In this document: piece after piece, positions 36,455 through 63,456 of the stretch
Layout: every line of letters begins with the position of its first letter
How positions within the stretch are numbered: the first letter of the stretch is position 1
NCBI GenBank assembly: GCA_017591395.1
Contig: WEDG01005285.1
Coordinates: forward strand, 1-64,000
DNA length: 64,000 nt
Direction: 5' to 3'
Source of the DNA: Schistocephalus solidus
Lineage: Eukaryota > Platyhelminthes > Cestoda > Diphyllobothriidea > Diphyllobothriidae
The notes under the pieces: generated by a model
The model's database searches: none
Told to the model about the DNA's origin: nothing
What the model saw: only the letters and a program-made list of their open reading frames with translations
Translations under genes and position numbers: made by a program

Positions 36455-36785
36455 GGACCTCAGCATACAGCCCTCACAAGGAAAACCGCAATTATGCAGA
36501 AGAGTGTTCGAGTTAACGCTCATTGGCCAGAGTTCCAGTTCGAATCTGTGGTTTCTCAGGCCTGAATTCGGAGAAGGGTTGGGTGACGACGGCTACTAAC
36601 CCAGGAATAATCATTCCACCTCTTCTTATCTTTATCGATACTTCATTTACATCAATACCAGTCGTTATGCGACTGCCTAGGAGGACTCTAGATTGAGTCC
36701 CAAGACACAACGACACGAATGTGTGCCCCAATCTGATCGATGCGCAACCCTCCAACGATAATAAATACGACCCAATCCCGACTCG
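36455..36785 (+). mobile_element. Degenerate SINE unit with linker
   Basis: Contains AGAGTGTTCGAGTTAACGC and CAGTTCGAATCTG (B-box-like), GGGTTGGGTGACGACGGCT and CAGGAATAATCATTCCACC. The linker follows (GCGACTGCCTAGGAGGACTC, GATTGAGTCCCAAG). An old copy of the family described at 22-27 kb. Confidence 0.55.
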
Positions 36786-36825
36786 ATGACGTCCTCGTAA
36801 TAATAAACTCCCGTATACCGTGGGT

Positions 36826-36831
36826 TTTATT
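36826..36831 (-). terminator. AATAAA polyadenylation signal of PIF1
   Basis: Canonical hexamer on the minus strand, 66 nt after the PIF1 stop codon. Confidence 0.6.
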
Positions 36832-36896
36832 ATCAAAAGTACGTACAAAAATACAAATGCAATGGGTGAGCGGAGATGCATAAATGAATAAATATG

Positions 36897-52922
<16,026 letters not shown>

Positions 52923-53889
52923 TTAGCTCCTAGGGCACGAATAGGACGTATGGCAGAAAGGCCGGCGTTACATATGCGTTTTCTTCACCCGTAAACGCAT
53001 TGAACAGGATCGCGAGGAATTTCAAAATGGAGAAGCTGACGTGTAGTCAGTATTTTGGGGATTCAATCGTACTTTCCGCTGTGGCGTCTTCTAAGTCGAA
53101 CCGTGATACCGCCCCTTCGATCTGACCTGTATCTGCAAAGTGTTCGTAGAATTGTCCGTAGAGTTCTCAAGGGTCGCAGCAGTGGCGCCAGTTAAACAAG
53201 CCAGCTTTCAAGTATATAATTTTAGCAGAGATATCTGGGAAATTAAATAAGTACTTTGAAGACTCGTAAACAAAATGCGGTGTAACTTTCTGAGGAGGAA
53301 TTTAGTTCGGTGAGAAAGTGGGCATGGGATCGCAAAGACCTAGGGGATGTCCAAATCAGTTTCCTTCACGGTCACTGAAAAACGAAAGGGAGACACAAAA
53401 ATCATGTTAGGCCTTAAACAGAGCAGGCACAGTCAAGAAAACTTAGAGAAAATGAAATCAGCGCGTTTTGTGGTCCCAACATAGTTCTATCTATTTCAGA
53501 GCAACGAACAGTCCTCAGTCAGAGCCTAATAAAAAGTACGTGACATGAAATTTAGCCTTGAGAGACGGAGGACAAAGCAAAATTATATCGTATCCTGGTG
53601 TGTGAAGGCTACTTCAAAAATATATCTATTTTCTGATAACATTAAAATTAAGTTTACAGGGAGATGAAAGTAGGCAGAAGAAAGCCCAAAAAATGATAAG
53701 CATCTGTAAGATAAGTAAAAACAAGGACGTGTATCTGGTGTTTGTATTTTAATGGAACAGTTGCAGATTATATTCCCGTTGCGCCATAACTGTTTCGCTT
53801 GCATCCATGGCAAATCCGAGGACCCAGAAGAATCCGAAATGGTACGAACATCAGAGAACATGTCTAACTGCACTTCTTGCAGCGTTCAT

Positions 53890-54025
53890 TTGCCGAAAGA
53901 AGGTAACGGTAGCAATTTCGGAGCAAATAGTAATCAGAAAGCCCAACACAAAGCATTCAAAGACATCTTGCATTTTCACATTTCCGGATGACATTGCAAC
54001 ACACTGAAAAAAATTTACTCGTATA
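53890..54025 (-). CDS. Possible lone exon resembling TM3 of a ligand-gated ion channel
   Basis: After a plausible acceptor (AAATTTTTTCAG) the minus strand encodes VAMSSGNVKMQDVFECFVLG followed by FLITICSEIATVTFFRQM. Cys-loop anion channels have a TM2-TM3 loop and third membrane helix with spacing VKxxD(I/V)(W/F)...E.A.VxF, and this stretch fits it. No TM1, TM2 or TM4 exon was found nearby, the frame stops after 15 more codons and no good donor is evident. It could be chance or a gene remnant. Confidence 0.2.
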
Positions 54026-54820
54026 AAGCTAGCTCCTACGGACACTATTTCGACATTTTGTGTCTGGTGTTGTGGTTGACTGACTCTTGCCAACGGCTGT
54101 CGGGCGAACCAGTACGATCTCACGAGCAGTGTCAACGGCGTATAGAGTTTTCGGATGTGTTGGCAAGCTGCGTAAGTCTCTCGATTTTGTGAGGGGAATT
54201 CCTAAGCGGGGTGAGCTTGGCGTGACTGGGATTTCAACATGGATCAATGTCCTTATCATTCTGACTGTGCCGCCCCGGCTGGTCAGTGTACTAGCCCCAG
54301 ACTATTGGCAAATTTACCAACAGTTTCAACTTAAATCTACACTGTCAGTAAATTTTTACGCGCTCATATATCTAGTATATCAGCACTCTAGTGCACCCTA
54401 GCGAGCACTAGTAGTAGTGAGGTCTCACGGGGTGCTCCCACCACTTTACACTTGAGAGCGATCACCTCGAAGCGATGGTTACCAGCCCCCATACTTACGA
54501 AGTTCATTCGTGATCACTAGACGGAGCCACACAGCATACACCAGCCCATCGTTCCCATACAAATCATCAAATCAATTGCGTAATATCACCTCTGGATCAT
54601 CCCTTCGAACCGACCACGAACAAATCAAAACAACAACTGCACACCAGAATACGAAACTACCTCGTTCCTTCAACCTACAAACGACTTTCTAATTAGCTAA
54701 GTAAATCTTGCCTGTAATTGGTCAGAATTTGTACTTCAGCTAAAAAAGCTAAGACACCTATTCTTTGGACCTATCTAGTACGGCTCGCCCACTACTCTGT
54801 AGCACGCTACCCCGAACATT

Positions 54821-54840
54821 TCAGTATCAGTATCAGTATC
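54821..54840. repeat. TATCAG hexamer microsatellite
   Basis: Just over three units of a TATCAG-type hexamer. Confidence 0.85.
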
Positions 54841-54974
54841 TTTGATGGAGATGTAGGTGAGTCAACTTTGAATTCCCTATTTGTACATGCGAGCTGTAGT
54901 ATCAAAAAATAGTATCTCGATATGTTGGCGAGGCCACTAAATATGAGCCAACTGGGTGGAACATATTTGAAAAA

Positions 54975-55680
54975 GAGTAGACAGTGAAAAAACTCCCGGT
55001 GATATTTAGGAGAAAAAAACTGTCACCCTTGGGGAGGGGATTCAACGGGGGGCATCGCGGAGGTCAGATGAATCAGCACCGAAGTGCGGAAGATGCAGCC
55101 AGATGCTCCCTTGCTGATTGCAGTCCGTTGAGTGATTTCAACGGCGGAGATATCCACCCAGATTATCCTTGGTCCGTTGCGCTTAAAACAAGGGAGAAAG
55201 TTCATACAACACATGGACGATGGCTGCCAGGTTCAGCTGATGCGAACGCTCCCGGTGTCATCAAGGTGTGCAAATAATTAAGCAGCGAAGACCTCGTGGA
55301 CCTCAGCATGGGAATTATGGGAAAGTGCAATCCCTCAAGATGGTGGTTTGTTGGGAGCAACACCGTGCTATATTTGTTACCGTTATTTTTTAATCGTAAC
55401 AATGTTCATTAGCGATTCTTTCTCACATAAGATTCCATGCATTCAGCATTTTGAGAAAGGATAATCAATTAATATATTGGGTGTTTTGGTCATCGGATTC
55501 GTCTTAATCGTTGTTGATACGAATTTTTGATAGATATACAGGAATGACAAATCCTTACGGAAAAGAAAACTGTTAACTTTGGTCTTGAAGATTGGAAGGT
55601 TGTGGTAGATGCCGCAGGTACTACCTAACTGGGACATCACATAGTTCATACAGACGAAATCGACAGTCCCTAATAACAAT
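54975..55680 (-). mobile_element. Possible decayed LINE 3' end
   Basis: On the minus strand, LPIFKTKVNSFLF near 55590 recalls the LPxxVxxxxSVxxFKxxLDxFL ending of many LINE ORF2 proteins. Near 55015-54980, CAGTTTTTTTCTCC followed by GAGTTTTTTCACTGTC also occurs next to the LINE 3' end at 63535-63597. Heavily decayed. Confidence 0.3.
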
Positions 55681-56340
55681 TCGGATCCGAATCTAAGCCG
55701 AGTCTTATCAGAGATCTAGAATCCTCTACACTGATTCTATGCCAAGTTTTTCAGTCGATTCTGATAAAAATTGACGCTCAGATTCGGCTAAGAATCAGTT
55801 CCAAGGATAAGCCTTGAATCGGCACCGAAAAATTCGAATCTCATTTTTCAACTGAGAAAACCCCACCTTATGTCCTGTATAACCAACCCTTTACTCCCAA
55901 AACCCACGCCAATGACAGTGGAAATTTAACTCTGGGAAGATTTCATGTGCAGGTGGTTTTCTATTTAAGAAACATTATTTTACAAAATTGCTCAAAATAG
56001 CCAAACATGTGTTTAAATCTGTACATAAAAGGTCACTTTAAGGCATAGGTAAGTTCAAAAAACGATTTCAAAGTTGTAGTGTTGCGCCTGAATGTTGACT
56101 TCCGCTGACAGTGCATGTCGTGTAATCTAAAAAATAACACATTGATTACTATATTGCTACCAAGCGGAAGGTCATGTAATGCAATGTAAGTTACATGCAT
56201 ATTACCCTTATAACTATTCGGACGCGAATCGTATCTGAGGGTACGATTATTCGAACGTGAATCTTATCCGACCATGACCACCTAATTCGGACTCGAATCG
56301 GATTCGAAAATCCGTATCTCATTGTTCAACCGCACAGTGG
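55681..56340. repeat. GAATC/GATTCG-rich degenerate repeat region
   Basis: Two clusters (55681-55860 and 56216-56335) share many AATCGGATTCG, GAATCTTATC and TCTCAT(T/G)TTTCAAC-type words separated by plain AT-rich sequence. No gene was seen between them. Confidence 0.35.
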
Positions 56341-56417
56341 AACCCATTAATCCTTTGGTAGACGCCCATACTAGCTACACTGTTAAAAAACGACCTCCAT
56401 TGCATTCTTATAGAATA

Positions 56418-56423
56418 TTTATT
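56418..56423 (-). terminator. AATAAA polyadenylation signal
   Basis: Minus-strand hexamer about 111 nt after the stop codon of the small gene at 57283-56534. Confidence 0.4.
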
Positions 56424-56533
56424 ATTGATCAGTTGACTTTCGAAAGACTGAATGAGCAAGTAAAATATATTTTGTATAAAAAGATGCAAGACGTCATTGT
56501 ACAAAAATAAATCTTATAAATTTTTCCAAATCA

Positions 56534-57283
56534 TCAGTCCTGTTTTGCCGGACCCGGCAATCCCTCAGCCGTTTCATGGGGTATCCACCCTGAAATGAAA
56601 AGACAATGAAATTAGTGATGGTGAGTAAACAATGCACACGTTTTTATGTAGCAAATTTTTGTATACAACGTTGATAAGTAAAATCTACTAACCGTCAGCA
56701 CTGCTCCCATGGGCTGCATTTAAGCCCCTTTTCTGCAGTCGGTCATATAACTTTTTTAAAGGCATATTTGAAAGCTCGTTCAAGCTACAATTAATCAGCC
56801 TGTAGTCGATTATTCGAAAGAGTGAACACCTCTGTGGTACACATGAATAAGTAATTAATGAGAATAATCTTACCCAAAATAAGTGCGTATAACGGGGAAA
56901 TTAAAAAGGCCTTCTTGTCCTGGTGCCGTACGTAGAAAGTTAACCGGGGGATCACCTCATCAGCTAAGAGGGCTGTGCAAACGTGATCAGCAAAATTACT
57001 GACGCTATCACCATCAAGGGAGGCCAAATGGGTAACCTAGTTAGACAGTAAGTAATGTTCAGACAACATACGATTGCTGCCTATATGCCCTGTCTCCGAC
57101 ATCTTTGGTCAGGGCCTCTATTTCTTCAAGGTTCGACATTATTTTAACAATCGGACCCTTTGATGTAGGCTGGGACGCATGGGTGCCGGAGCTACCCATT
57201 TGCTCATCCAGGCGATGCCATATGGCCGCCACCTCCATTTTCAAAACCTGCAAAAGCCTTATTTTTTGCATTCGGCTTTGCAT
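56534..57283 (-). CDS. Small spliced gene of unknown function (about 190 aa)
   Basis: I do not recognise the protein. Exons on the minus strand: 57283-57068, 57036-56874, 56831-56693 and 56589-56534. Exon 1 encodes a basic helix then KMEVAAIWHRLDEQMGSSG and SNLEEIEALTKDVGDRAY. Exon 2 has SNFADHVCTALLADEVIPRL and YVRHQDKKAFLISPLYAL. Exon 3 has LSNMPLKKLYDRLQKRGLN. Exon 4 has GWIPHETAEGLPGPAKQD and stop. Exon 3 to 4 joins in phase 1 with excellent signals (GACG|GTTAGT, TTTTCATTTCAG|GG). The first intron would be 31 nt with a weak donor (TAT|GTTGTC), the second 42 nt. Exon 2 ends in phase 1 (TTGG|GTAAGA) but exon 3 needs phase 0, so one base may be in error or the boundary is wrong. Composition looks conserved and cytosolic. 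The Met at 57283 is the first in frame; the frame stays open upstream. Confidence 0.5.
57037..57067 (-). other. Putative 31-nt intron
   Basis: GTTGTC to CTAACTAG, with a branch-point-like CTAAC right before the AG. Removing it joins two open, protein-like frames and skips a TGA. A GT six nt upstream with a better donor (GTATGT) breaks the frame. Confidence 0.4.
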
Positions 57284-58003
57284 TTGCCATAGAAGACATG
57301 CTTTGATGGCTGATTGGCTGCGTCTTCTTGTTTTATGACCACGTCACCTTTTTCGGTTGCGCCGAATGCTGTCTAGGAAGGATGTCTTTTGAAGGTAATG
57401 GCTAACCCGCAATAGGCATAGTTCTGCTTAAACCACTGCTACCAGATGAATTGTCCTAAAAGACGGTAATGGTGGTAATTGCTCTGCGTATCGATGACGA
57501 CAAAAGGGACGGCATGTTTGTCACGTAAACGTTGGAATCTACCGGGAATTTCTTAGTTCTTTTGGGATGTCCAGTATGAATTCCATCATCAGACATAATG
57601 AGCTACAACCCAACGGGAAAAGAAGGGATAAGGAATGTTAAAACTAACAAATCATTCACTGCCTCCCCTCGCTGTCCACGAATCAATAGCTGCGGGACTG
57701 TTGGGTTGTAGAATTGGTGGACAGCGACCGTTGAACGGTGAGAGTTACAGTAAGGAAGAAACCCTAGTGCGAGAATAGGAGAGAAAGTTATCGTCCGACG
57801 CAGTTTTCAAAATATTTATCATATCTGTGGCATGTTTGGCAGATTCCATGTCAGTCCTCCGTGTCCCATCGTCCAGTGATTTCTATTAGGACCATGTGAC
57901 CATTTAAGTGGGAAGCATGCGTAATTCCGGACGGTGGATGGCAATGGGCTTGTTTTGAGTACGTTCCCTAATGTAACTTTATAAATGTTAATAAATAACG
58001 AGT

Positions 58004-58342
58004 TTACAGGATAATCAAAAAATCCTCAATATTTTCATAATCTAGAAACATTAAGTCTATGTCTCCACTTGAATAGCGGACAATATTCTGCACACAAACT
58101 AATTTATCGCCAACCAGAAGTGACCCATTTGATGGCGTCCTACCAATTATTAACCTTTTGTTCTTAATATACCGAAACTGTGTAAATGAACCACTCGATG
58201 GTGATAGTGGCCCGTCGCGGCGTTCATAGATAAAAGTCCATTCTGATAGACCACTTAACGGCCACTTCTCTGCCTGTAATTCTCCTAGCCTACTGACAAC
58301 TTTCTGAAATGTCTGCGATGGTTTCATAAGCATGCGCTTCAT
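58004..58342 (-). CDS. Hypothetical ORF, 112 codons
   Basis: Uninterrupted frame on the minus strand with protein-like composition, including MKRMLMKPSQTFQKVVSRLG, FTQFRYIKNKRLIIGRTPSN and SGDIDLMFLDYENIEDFLII. I recognise no domain. It lies 0.7 kb upstream of the small gene at 57283-56534 on the same strand and may be a separate gene, an upstream exon of that gene or a piece of an old DNA transposon. No clear splice sites were assigned. Confidence 0.35.
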   Translation of the reverse strand: MKRMLMKPSQTFQKVVSRLGELQAEKWPLSGLSEWTFIYERRDGPLSPSSGSFTQFRYIKNKRLIIGRTPSNGSLLVGDKLVCVQNIVRYSSGDIDLMFLDYENIEDFLIIL

Positions 58343-59000
58343 TTTTCAAGATAACTTTCAAAAGTGAAAGATGAGAAACTATAAAGGGGAACATGTCATT
58401 GGACATCCTTCGGTAGATGAACAATGCTTTGAACATTGCACACGATTTCCGACTTACCATATAAGGACGAATATTATTATACGAACATTATAAACAGCTG
58501 CCTACAGTTGGACACTCATTCTTAACACGAATGTGGACGAGCAAGACAGCGTAGTGCTGTGAACAATAGTAAAAATGCTTCCAATATCTTTTGGGAAGGA
58601 CATCTTTAAGGACGACTATATCAGTGTTACCTAAGTAAGAAGTTGAGTATACCCCAGTGGAATAAAGGAATAGGTTCTGATCAAGGATCAGCTTTACTTG
58701 TTATTAGGGGCAGAGCCGTTAATCTGCAGCAAATAATACCATGGGGGATGGCAACATGTATTTTTGCTCTTCTAGTTCACTACAAGATCCGCAGGAGCCG
58801 AAAATATGTGAGTTCACTTCAAAAGATCTGCAAGGGTATGTAGTGTAGACAAGGGTCAAAACTGCTAAGAACCAAGGTGTACAAAATAAACTAACGCTAA
58901 CTGGGGAATTGTGTCTAAACTACGAACGACAAAAGGATGGCAAAAATGACAGGATTGTTAGAATGCCGACTCACGAAAAACGCAGCTTTTAGATAACAAG

Positions 59001-59326
59001 TGTTGTTGAGGATTGTAATGAACCCTGAACTAGATCCAGGAAGCTATGCATCAAGGACGATGAGCAGAGTCAGGAGTTCAATTGAGATGGCGTTCGGTAG
59101 AATGCAATCGAGAAATGAAGATCGATCGTAGCAATTGACTGCAAGTAAGTGAGACAGATCAGTAAAATCAAGAGAGCAGTGGTGAAATGCAGCAGCAAAA
59201 CAGAAGACATCTAACATGTGGGTTTAAGCTAGCTGTTGTGTTTTATTTAGCACATTAAAACAAGCTTACATAAGGTTCAGCTGAACAAGAAAAATAAAAA
59301 CATGTAATTGTACAAATACCTACACA
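59001..59326 (-). mobile_element. Probable 3' LTR of the Ty3/gypsy element
   Basis: A polypurine tract GGTGGGGGAGT (59337-59327, minus strand) ends the integrase frame and is followed at once by TGTGTAGGTATTTG. The segment contains a polyadenylation hexamer within GCTAAATAAAACAC and may end at CTCAACA near 59001-59004. No matching 5' LTR is present in the window, so boundaries rest on the PPT and the TG...CA ends only. Confidence 0.5.
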
Positions 59327-59919
59327 ACTCCCCCACCAGAGCGTTTATTGTACAAATAAAACGCTCGATACAACAATTCAAAAAAAATAAATGACAAAGT
59401 CCTTAAGATTGACAGGAAAAGGGATGTGTCTACCAGAATGAGAGGAAATTCGTTGTGGTGAAGAAGGAGTAGCAAATATGGTGCAGTGTTGGAATGTGAC
59501 GGTTGAGTGGATGGGCCCGATAGAAATGGGTTGGGTGGTGACGGTGCAGAGGAATTGGATGGAACAACGGGCGGCGGGATGCACTCAAGGTTGGCTGGAT
59601 TGAGTCTCTCGATGGAGACTATGTCAGTCTTGTCAGCCTTCTGAGTGACGTTATACTTGTCTACCCGTTGAAGCACCCTATAAAGGCCATCATTTGGGAA
59701 ACAAAGAGGCTAGCGAACTGCGTTATGCCGAAAGAAGATGAATGGAGCCAATTAAAGGTCGTCTTGCACAAAAAAACACGTTTGGGTGTCAAGCGAAGGG
59801 GAGTTGGACGCAGTTGAGCCATGCGTTGTTTCAATTGTTGGACGAAAGCATTCGACATGCTGGTGTTTATAGTGGACGACTGCTCAATTTCGCCGCGCAG
59901 GCGGAGAGATATACCGTAT

Positions 59920-60745
59920 TGTCTGTTTCTTCCCAAACTCGCAACTTTTGGATTCGAAAAGGGTTCTCCTGGTATTTAAGGGAGCTCTCTTGATATTATG
60001 TTGGTCTCTTATTATATTTTCATCATCGTCTGCAGAGTCAATCTTTGCATTCACTTTTTCGTCCCCCCTTTTAAACTATTATCACCAAGTTTTGATAACC
60101 TTGGTACTTTCCTCCACTTTTGCAACCCCGACGATGGTCTCTGGGTTCAGTTGATGATCGAGGCGGGTTCTGATGATTTTGCCTCTTTGATTGGTGGACT
60201 ATGCAATCAGCAGGGTCGCATCTCGATGATGATCTCATGACCTCTACTGTCCCCGCTTCGTTTCCACCCTGGTGTCCATGATGAATTCCTCCTCTTTTCA
60301 CCTCCACTGGTGGTGATAAACAGAAGCTCTGACTGCTATATTATCTCTCACCCGACAAGGAGCGTTCCGAAACCTCATACGTTGTCAGCAACATCACAAT
60401 ATTATCCCATTGCATCTAGCTATTAATTTTTTTAGTGAAACAGCTTTTTCTCCTAGTTTTTTTTAAATTGGTGGCTCGCCGAACTCCACCTCTGATTTAA
60501 CCGTAGGAGTTTTTTTTACTGCTTCCTTTCTAGTTCCCCGTATATGTCAACGATTGTTGACTACTGTTTTAAAAAAACAAATCGTTCTGAATCGGATATG
60601 CCTACCTTATTACTCATTTCTGCTGTTAATATGGCTGCTCACATAGTGCAGCAATTATCCACTTTGTATTTATTTATACCGCGATATTAAGTCTGTAATG
60701 ATGGGGCTCTTTGGGCCTTAAATATACAATTTATTTATTTATTTT
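59920..60745 (+). mobile_element. LINE-like insertion inside the gypsy integrase
   Basis: The integrase frame breaks off after QCTMTKLI (about 60740, minus strand) and resumes with YGISLRLRGE (about 59918), consistent with one interrupted protein. The intervening 0.8 kb ends on the plus strand with TTTATTTATTTATTTTA right at the junction, as expected for the 3' tail of a plus-oriented non-LTR element. No domain was recognised in it, so the family is unknown. Confidence 0.6.
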
Positions 60746-61400
60746 ATAAGTTTGGTCATAGTGCATTGAATGTCCTCCTTGTCATCTGATCGAATACCCA
60801 AAAGTAGGAGGGGAAGGTTGACACTTCCCGCAGTTGTGTCTGTGTGAGACATCAGCGCTGTCTTCAGTTGACGGTTATGGTGTTCCACGAGGCAGTTAGA
60901 AGCAGGGTGATATGCCTTTGTCATGATGTGCGCACACCCGAGCAGTTTAGTGAACTCTCGGAAGAGACTAGATTGAAATTGGCTTCCGTGGTCAGTGGTA
61001 ATGGTGGCTGGCACACCATAATTGGCAATCTAGTGGTGCAGGAAGACCATGGTAATATTTTCTTCCGAGGTATCAGATATCAGAATTGCAATTGGCCATC
61101 GCGTGAAACGGTCGACTGCTGTGAAAATATGTGTGTCCACGTGAAGGTGGTAACGACCCAACTAATTCTAAGTGAACGTGATGGAATCGAACTTCTGGAA
61201 ACGGCAAATGTGCTTGGTGGGGAAAAGGTATGGCGATGAACTTTGTTTTTCTGGCACGCGAAACATTGCCTAGTCCAAAGGGCGATGTCGGAGTTCATCT
61301 TCGGCAAGACAAAGCGAGCAGCAAATAGTTTACGACCGGCGCGGATGCCTGGATGCGACAGAGAGTGAAAATGGTTAAACACTAACTTACGGTAGGATAA
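60740..61400 (-). pseudogene. Gypsy integrase zinc finger and catalytic core
   Basis: FNHFHSLSHPGIRAGRKLF and LWTRQCFACQKNKVHRH give the HHCC zinc finger. Then come TTDHGSQFQSSLFREFTKLL with the second catalytic Asp and NCLVEHHNRQLKT with the catalytic Glu. At least one frameshift lies near 61080-61240. Confidence 0.8.
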
Positions 61401-61558
61401 TGGAACAACAGGTCGGGGAGTGCCTGTGGACCAGTTGCATAAAATCGTACCTGGTGATGCTGGAAGGGGTGTATCAAGAAGCTGCAGAGTACTAGATGTA
61501 CACAGGCTGGAAAAGATAAAACGCTTTGCACCTTCTCTGAAAGTGGTGTGATTCCATG

Positions 61559-62232
61559 CTAGTCGACGTGATGACCAAGGAAATCAAGACAAGAAACGCC
61601 AAAAAGGCATTTGTCGATGTTTAATTGCAAACCATGTTGCTGGAAACGATCGAAAAGTTGGCGCAAGTGCGATGCATGTTCCGCTGGCGAAGAACTGGCA
61701 ACGAGTGTGTCATCAGTATAGACAAAGGTAAACGAAAGACCCCGCAAGACCTGATCAATAAACCACTGGAAGAATTGGGTTGCGTTACGCAAACCGAAAG
61801 ACATGCAGAGAAATTCGAACAAGCCAAAGGCGTTGTGATGGCGGTCTTGGGGATGTCTTCCTCAGCGACCGGTATCGGATGATATGCTTTCACAAGATCT
61901 ATCTTGGAGAAAATAGTCTTTGCAGAAAACATGTGAGAAAAATCGTGAAAATGAGGAATAAGGTACCGATCGGGGACGGTTGCTCTGTTCAAAGCAAGAA
62001 AATCACCACATGGCCTCCAATCATCGGCCGATTTCTTGGGGACCATGTGCAGTGGAGAGGCCCATGGGCTGGAAGAAGGGCGAATAATCCCCAAATCAAT
62101 CATGTGCTTGAACTCATTTCTAGCTACCCGCAGCTTTTTTGGATGAAGCTTGCGTGGATGGGCATGAACCGATTGCCCTGTGGTAACAATTTGATGCTGA
62201 ACTGTGTGCTGAACTTTTTGGGAAACTGACAA
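61559..62232 (-). pseudogene. Gypsy reverse transcriptase domain
   Basis: Two frames cover [41 protein letters not shown] and [15 protein letters not shown], then after a one-base shift near 61820 [20 protein letters not shown] and [11 protein letters not shown] (YTDD in the YxDD catalytic box). The domain ends with FLGHHVD, where RNase H should begin but does not. Confidence 0.88.
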
Positions 62233-62600
62233 GGTTTAGCAAGGGACGGATAGTCCTTAAAAATGTCAGCAAATGACGAACTTGGAATAGTCAAGTGTAT
62301 GCCAACCGAAGGTTCAGAGGTGACCGTACCGACGGTGGAAAGTTTTGTTGCAGTATCAATGAGTCGACGATGCTTCAAGTCAAATGCAAGGCCAAAATGC
62401 GAGAGGAAATCCGCTCCAATAATGGGTGACTGGACATCGGCTTGGATAAAGACCAATTGGAAACATCACCTCAGAGGCCAAGCGTCAGGGACTGTTGCCC
62501 GAATGTGTGGATGGCGGTGATGACGCCTTGGAGGCGGTATAAGACTAACCTCAGCACTAGTATCGACAAGCTAACGGATACCGCTAGACTTATCGGTGAT
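62124..62600 (-). pseudogene. Gypsy aspartic protease region
   Basis: LVDTSAEVSLIPP (motif at about 62553-62564, minus strand) is the retropepsin active site with Ser in place of the usual Gly (DTSA); a TAG codon precedes it by one codon. The protease end follows in another frame: SPIIGADFLSHFGLAFDLKH. Confidence 0.7.
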
Positions 62601-62654
62601 ATAGAAGAGGCGACTGGGTTGCAGTTGGCCAGCAGCAGTCATTGCCATTACTGG

Positions 62655-63456
62655 CTAGCGTTGTCTTTTAATTGTTGCGGTGTCTGTGAGAATTCGCATG
62701 GTGGAACAAACTTGCTTGCTATCACGCCATAGGTACGATGGTACCAGCCCATGGTCTGTGGCTGCCGCTCCCGTGATTGGGACCATCGACGTCAATATGT
62801 TTGACGACTGTTTTGACTGAAGATTGTTAATGATAGAACACATGCTGCTGACTTGCGTGCATAAGAGGCGTCCGGTATCCCTTAAGTTTTCATAGTCACT
62901 GCTGCGCACGATATTTGTCGTTTGCGAAAGGTCGGATGATGGTGCTGCCCGTCGATAGGCACTACAGCACGATGATAACGCCACATAGAGAGGGTCACGT
63001 TCTGAATTTATATTGCCTTGATGAGCAGGAGTGCCAACATTATCAGATCTTGAAGTGGAGACCGATGTCTGTTGAAAACTAGAACATGCGGCACTGCTAG
63101 GGAAGCATTCCATGATTCGGTCTGCATGAGTGGCTAGTTTTTCTAATGAGGTGCTCGTGTCGAGCATAGCCAATGACTGCTGCATGGGCAGGGGAAGCTT
63201 ATCAAGCAAGATCTCTCGGAAAATTTCATCATCCATATGATGACCAGCAAGCAAAGAACGCATGTGGCGCATTAGCTGGGGAAGGCGTTTGGTCGCCGAG
63301 TTCGACCTGAGTGAAAAGCTCACGAAGCATTCGGTTGGCCGACTTGGCCGCACGATTAATTACAGCGTCCTTCAACCGGGTGTAAAGCTCCTCAACAGGG
63401 ATCAGATCAAGGAGATCCTCAACATCAACAGCAACAGCAAAGGGAAGTGCTTCCAT
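62655..63456 (-). pseudogene. Gypsy Gag
   Basis: Starts MEALPFAVAVDVEDLLDLIP and shifts frame near 63285 into LMRHMRSLLAGHHMDDEIFR, EILLDKLPLPMQQSLAMLDT and LEKLATHADRIMECFP, the usual helical gag region of flatworm gypsy elements. No clear CCHC knuckle was found in the remainder. The start lies directly against the LINE tail, so the 5' leader and LTR are gone. Confidence 0.7.

Larger units (their letters stand above)
59327..63456 (-). mobile_element. Dead Ty3/gypsy LTR retrotransposon (gag to integrase)
   Basis: Read on the minus strand the order is gag (63456-62655), protease (about 62600-62250), reverse transcriptase (62232-61559), integrase zinc finger (61400-61240), integrase core (61240-60740), a foreign insertion (about 59920-60745), integrase C-terminus (59920-59327), PPT and 3' LTR. 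PR-RT-IN order is diagnostic of Ty3/gypsy. Damage: a gag frameshift near 63285, a stop just before the protease motif (62571), a frameshift in RT near 61820, loss of RNase H near 61460, further shifts in integrase, one insertion, and no 5' LTR or leader. It cannot be active. Confidence 0.85.

Noticed and set aside
60071..60307. 78-codon His/Arg-rich frame on minus as a nucleocapsid-like protein.
   Set aside because: No CCHC spacing, and it lies in the segment interrupting integrase, whose tail indicates the plus orientation.
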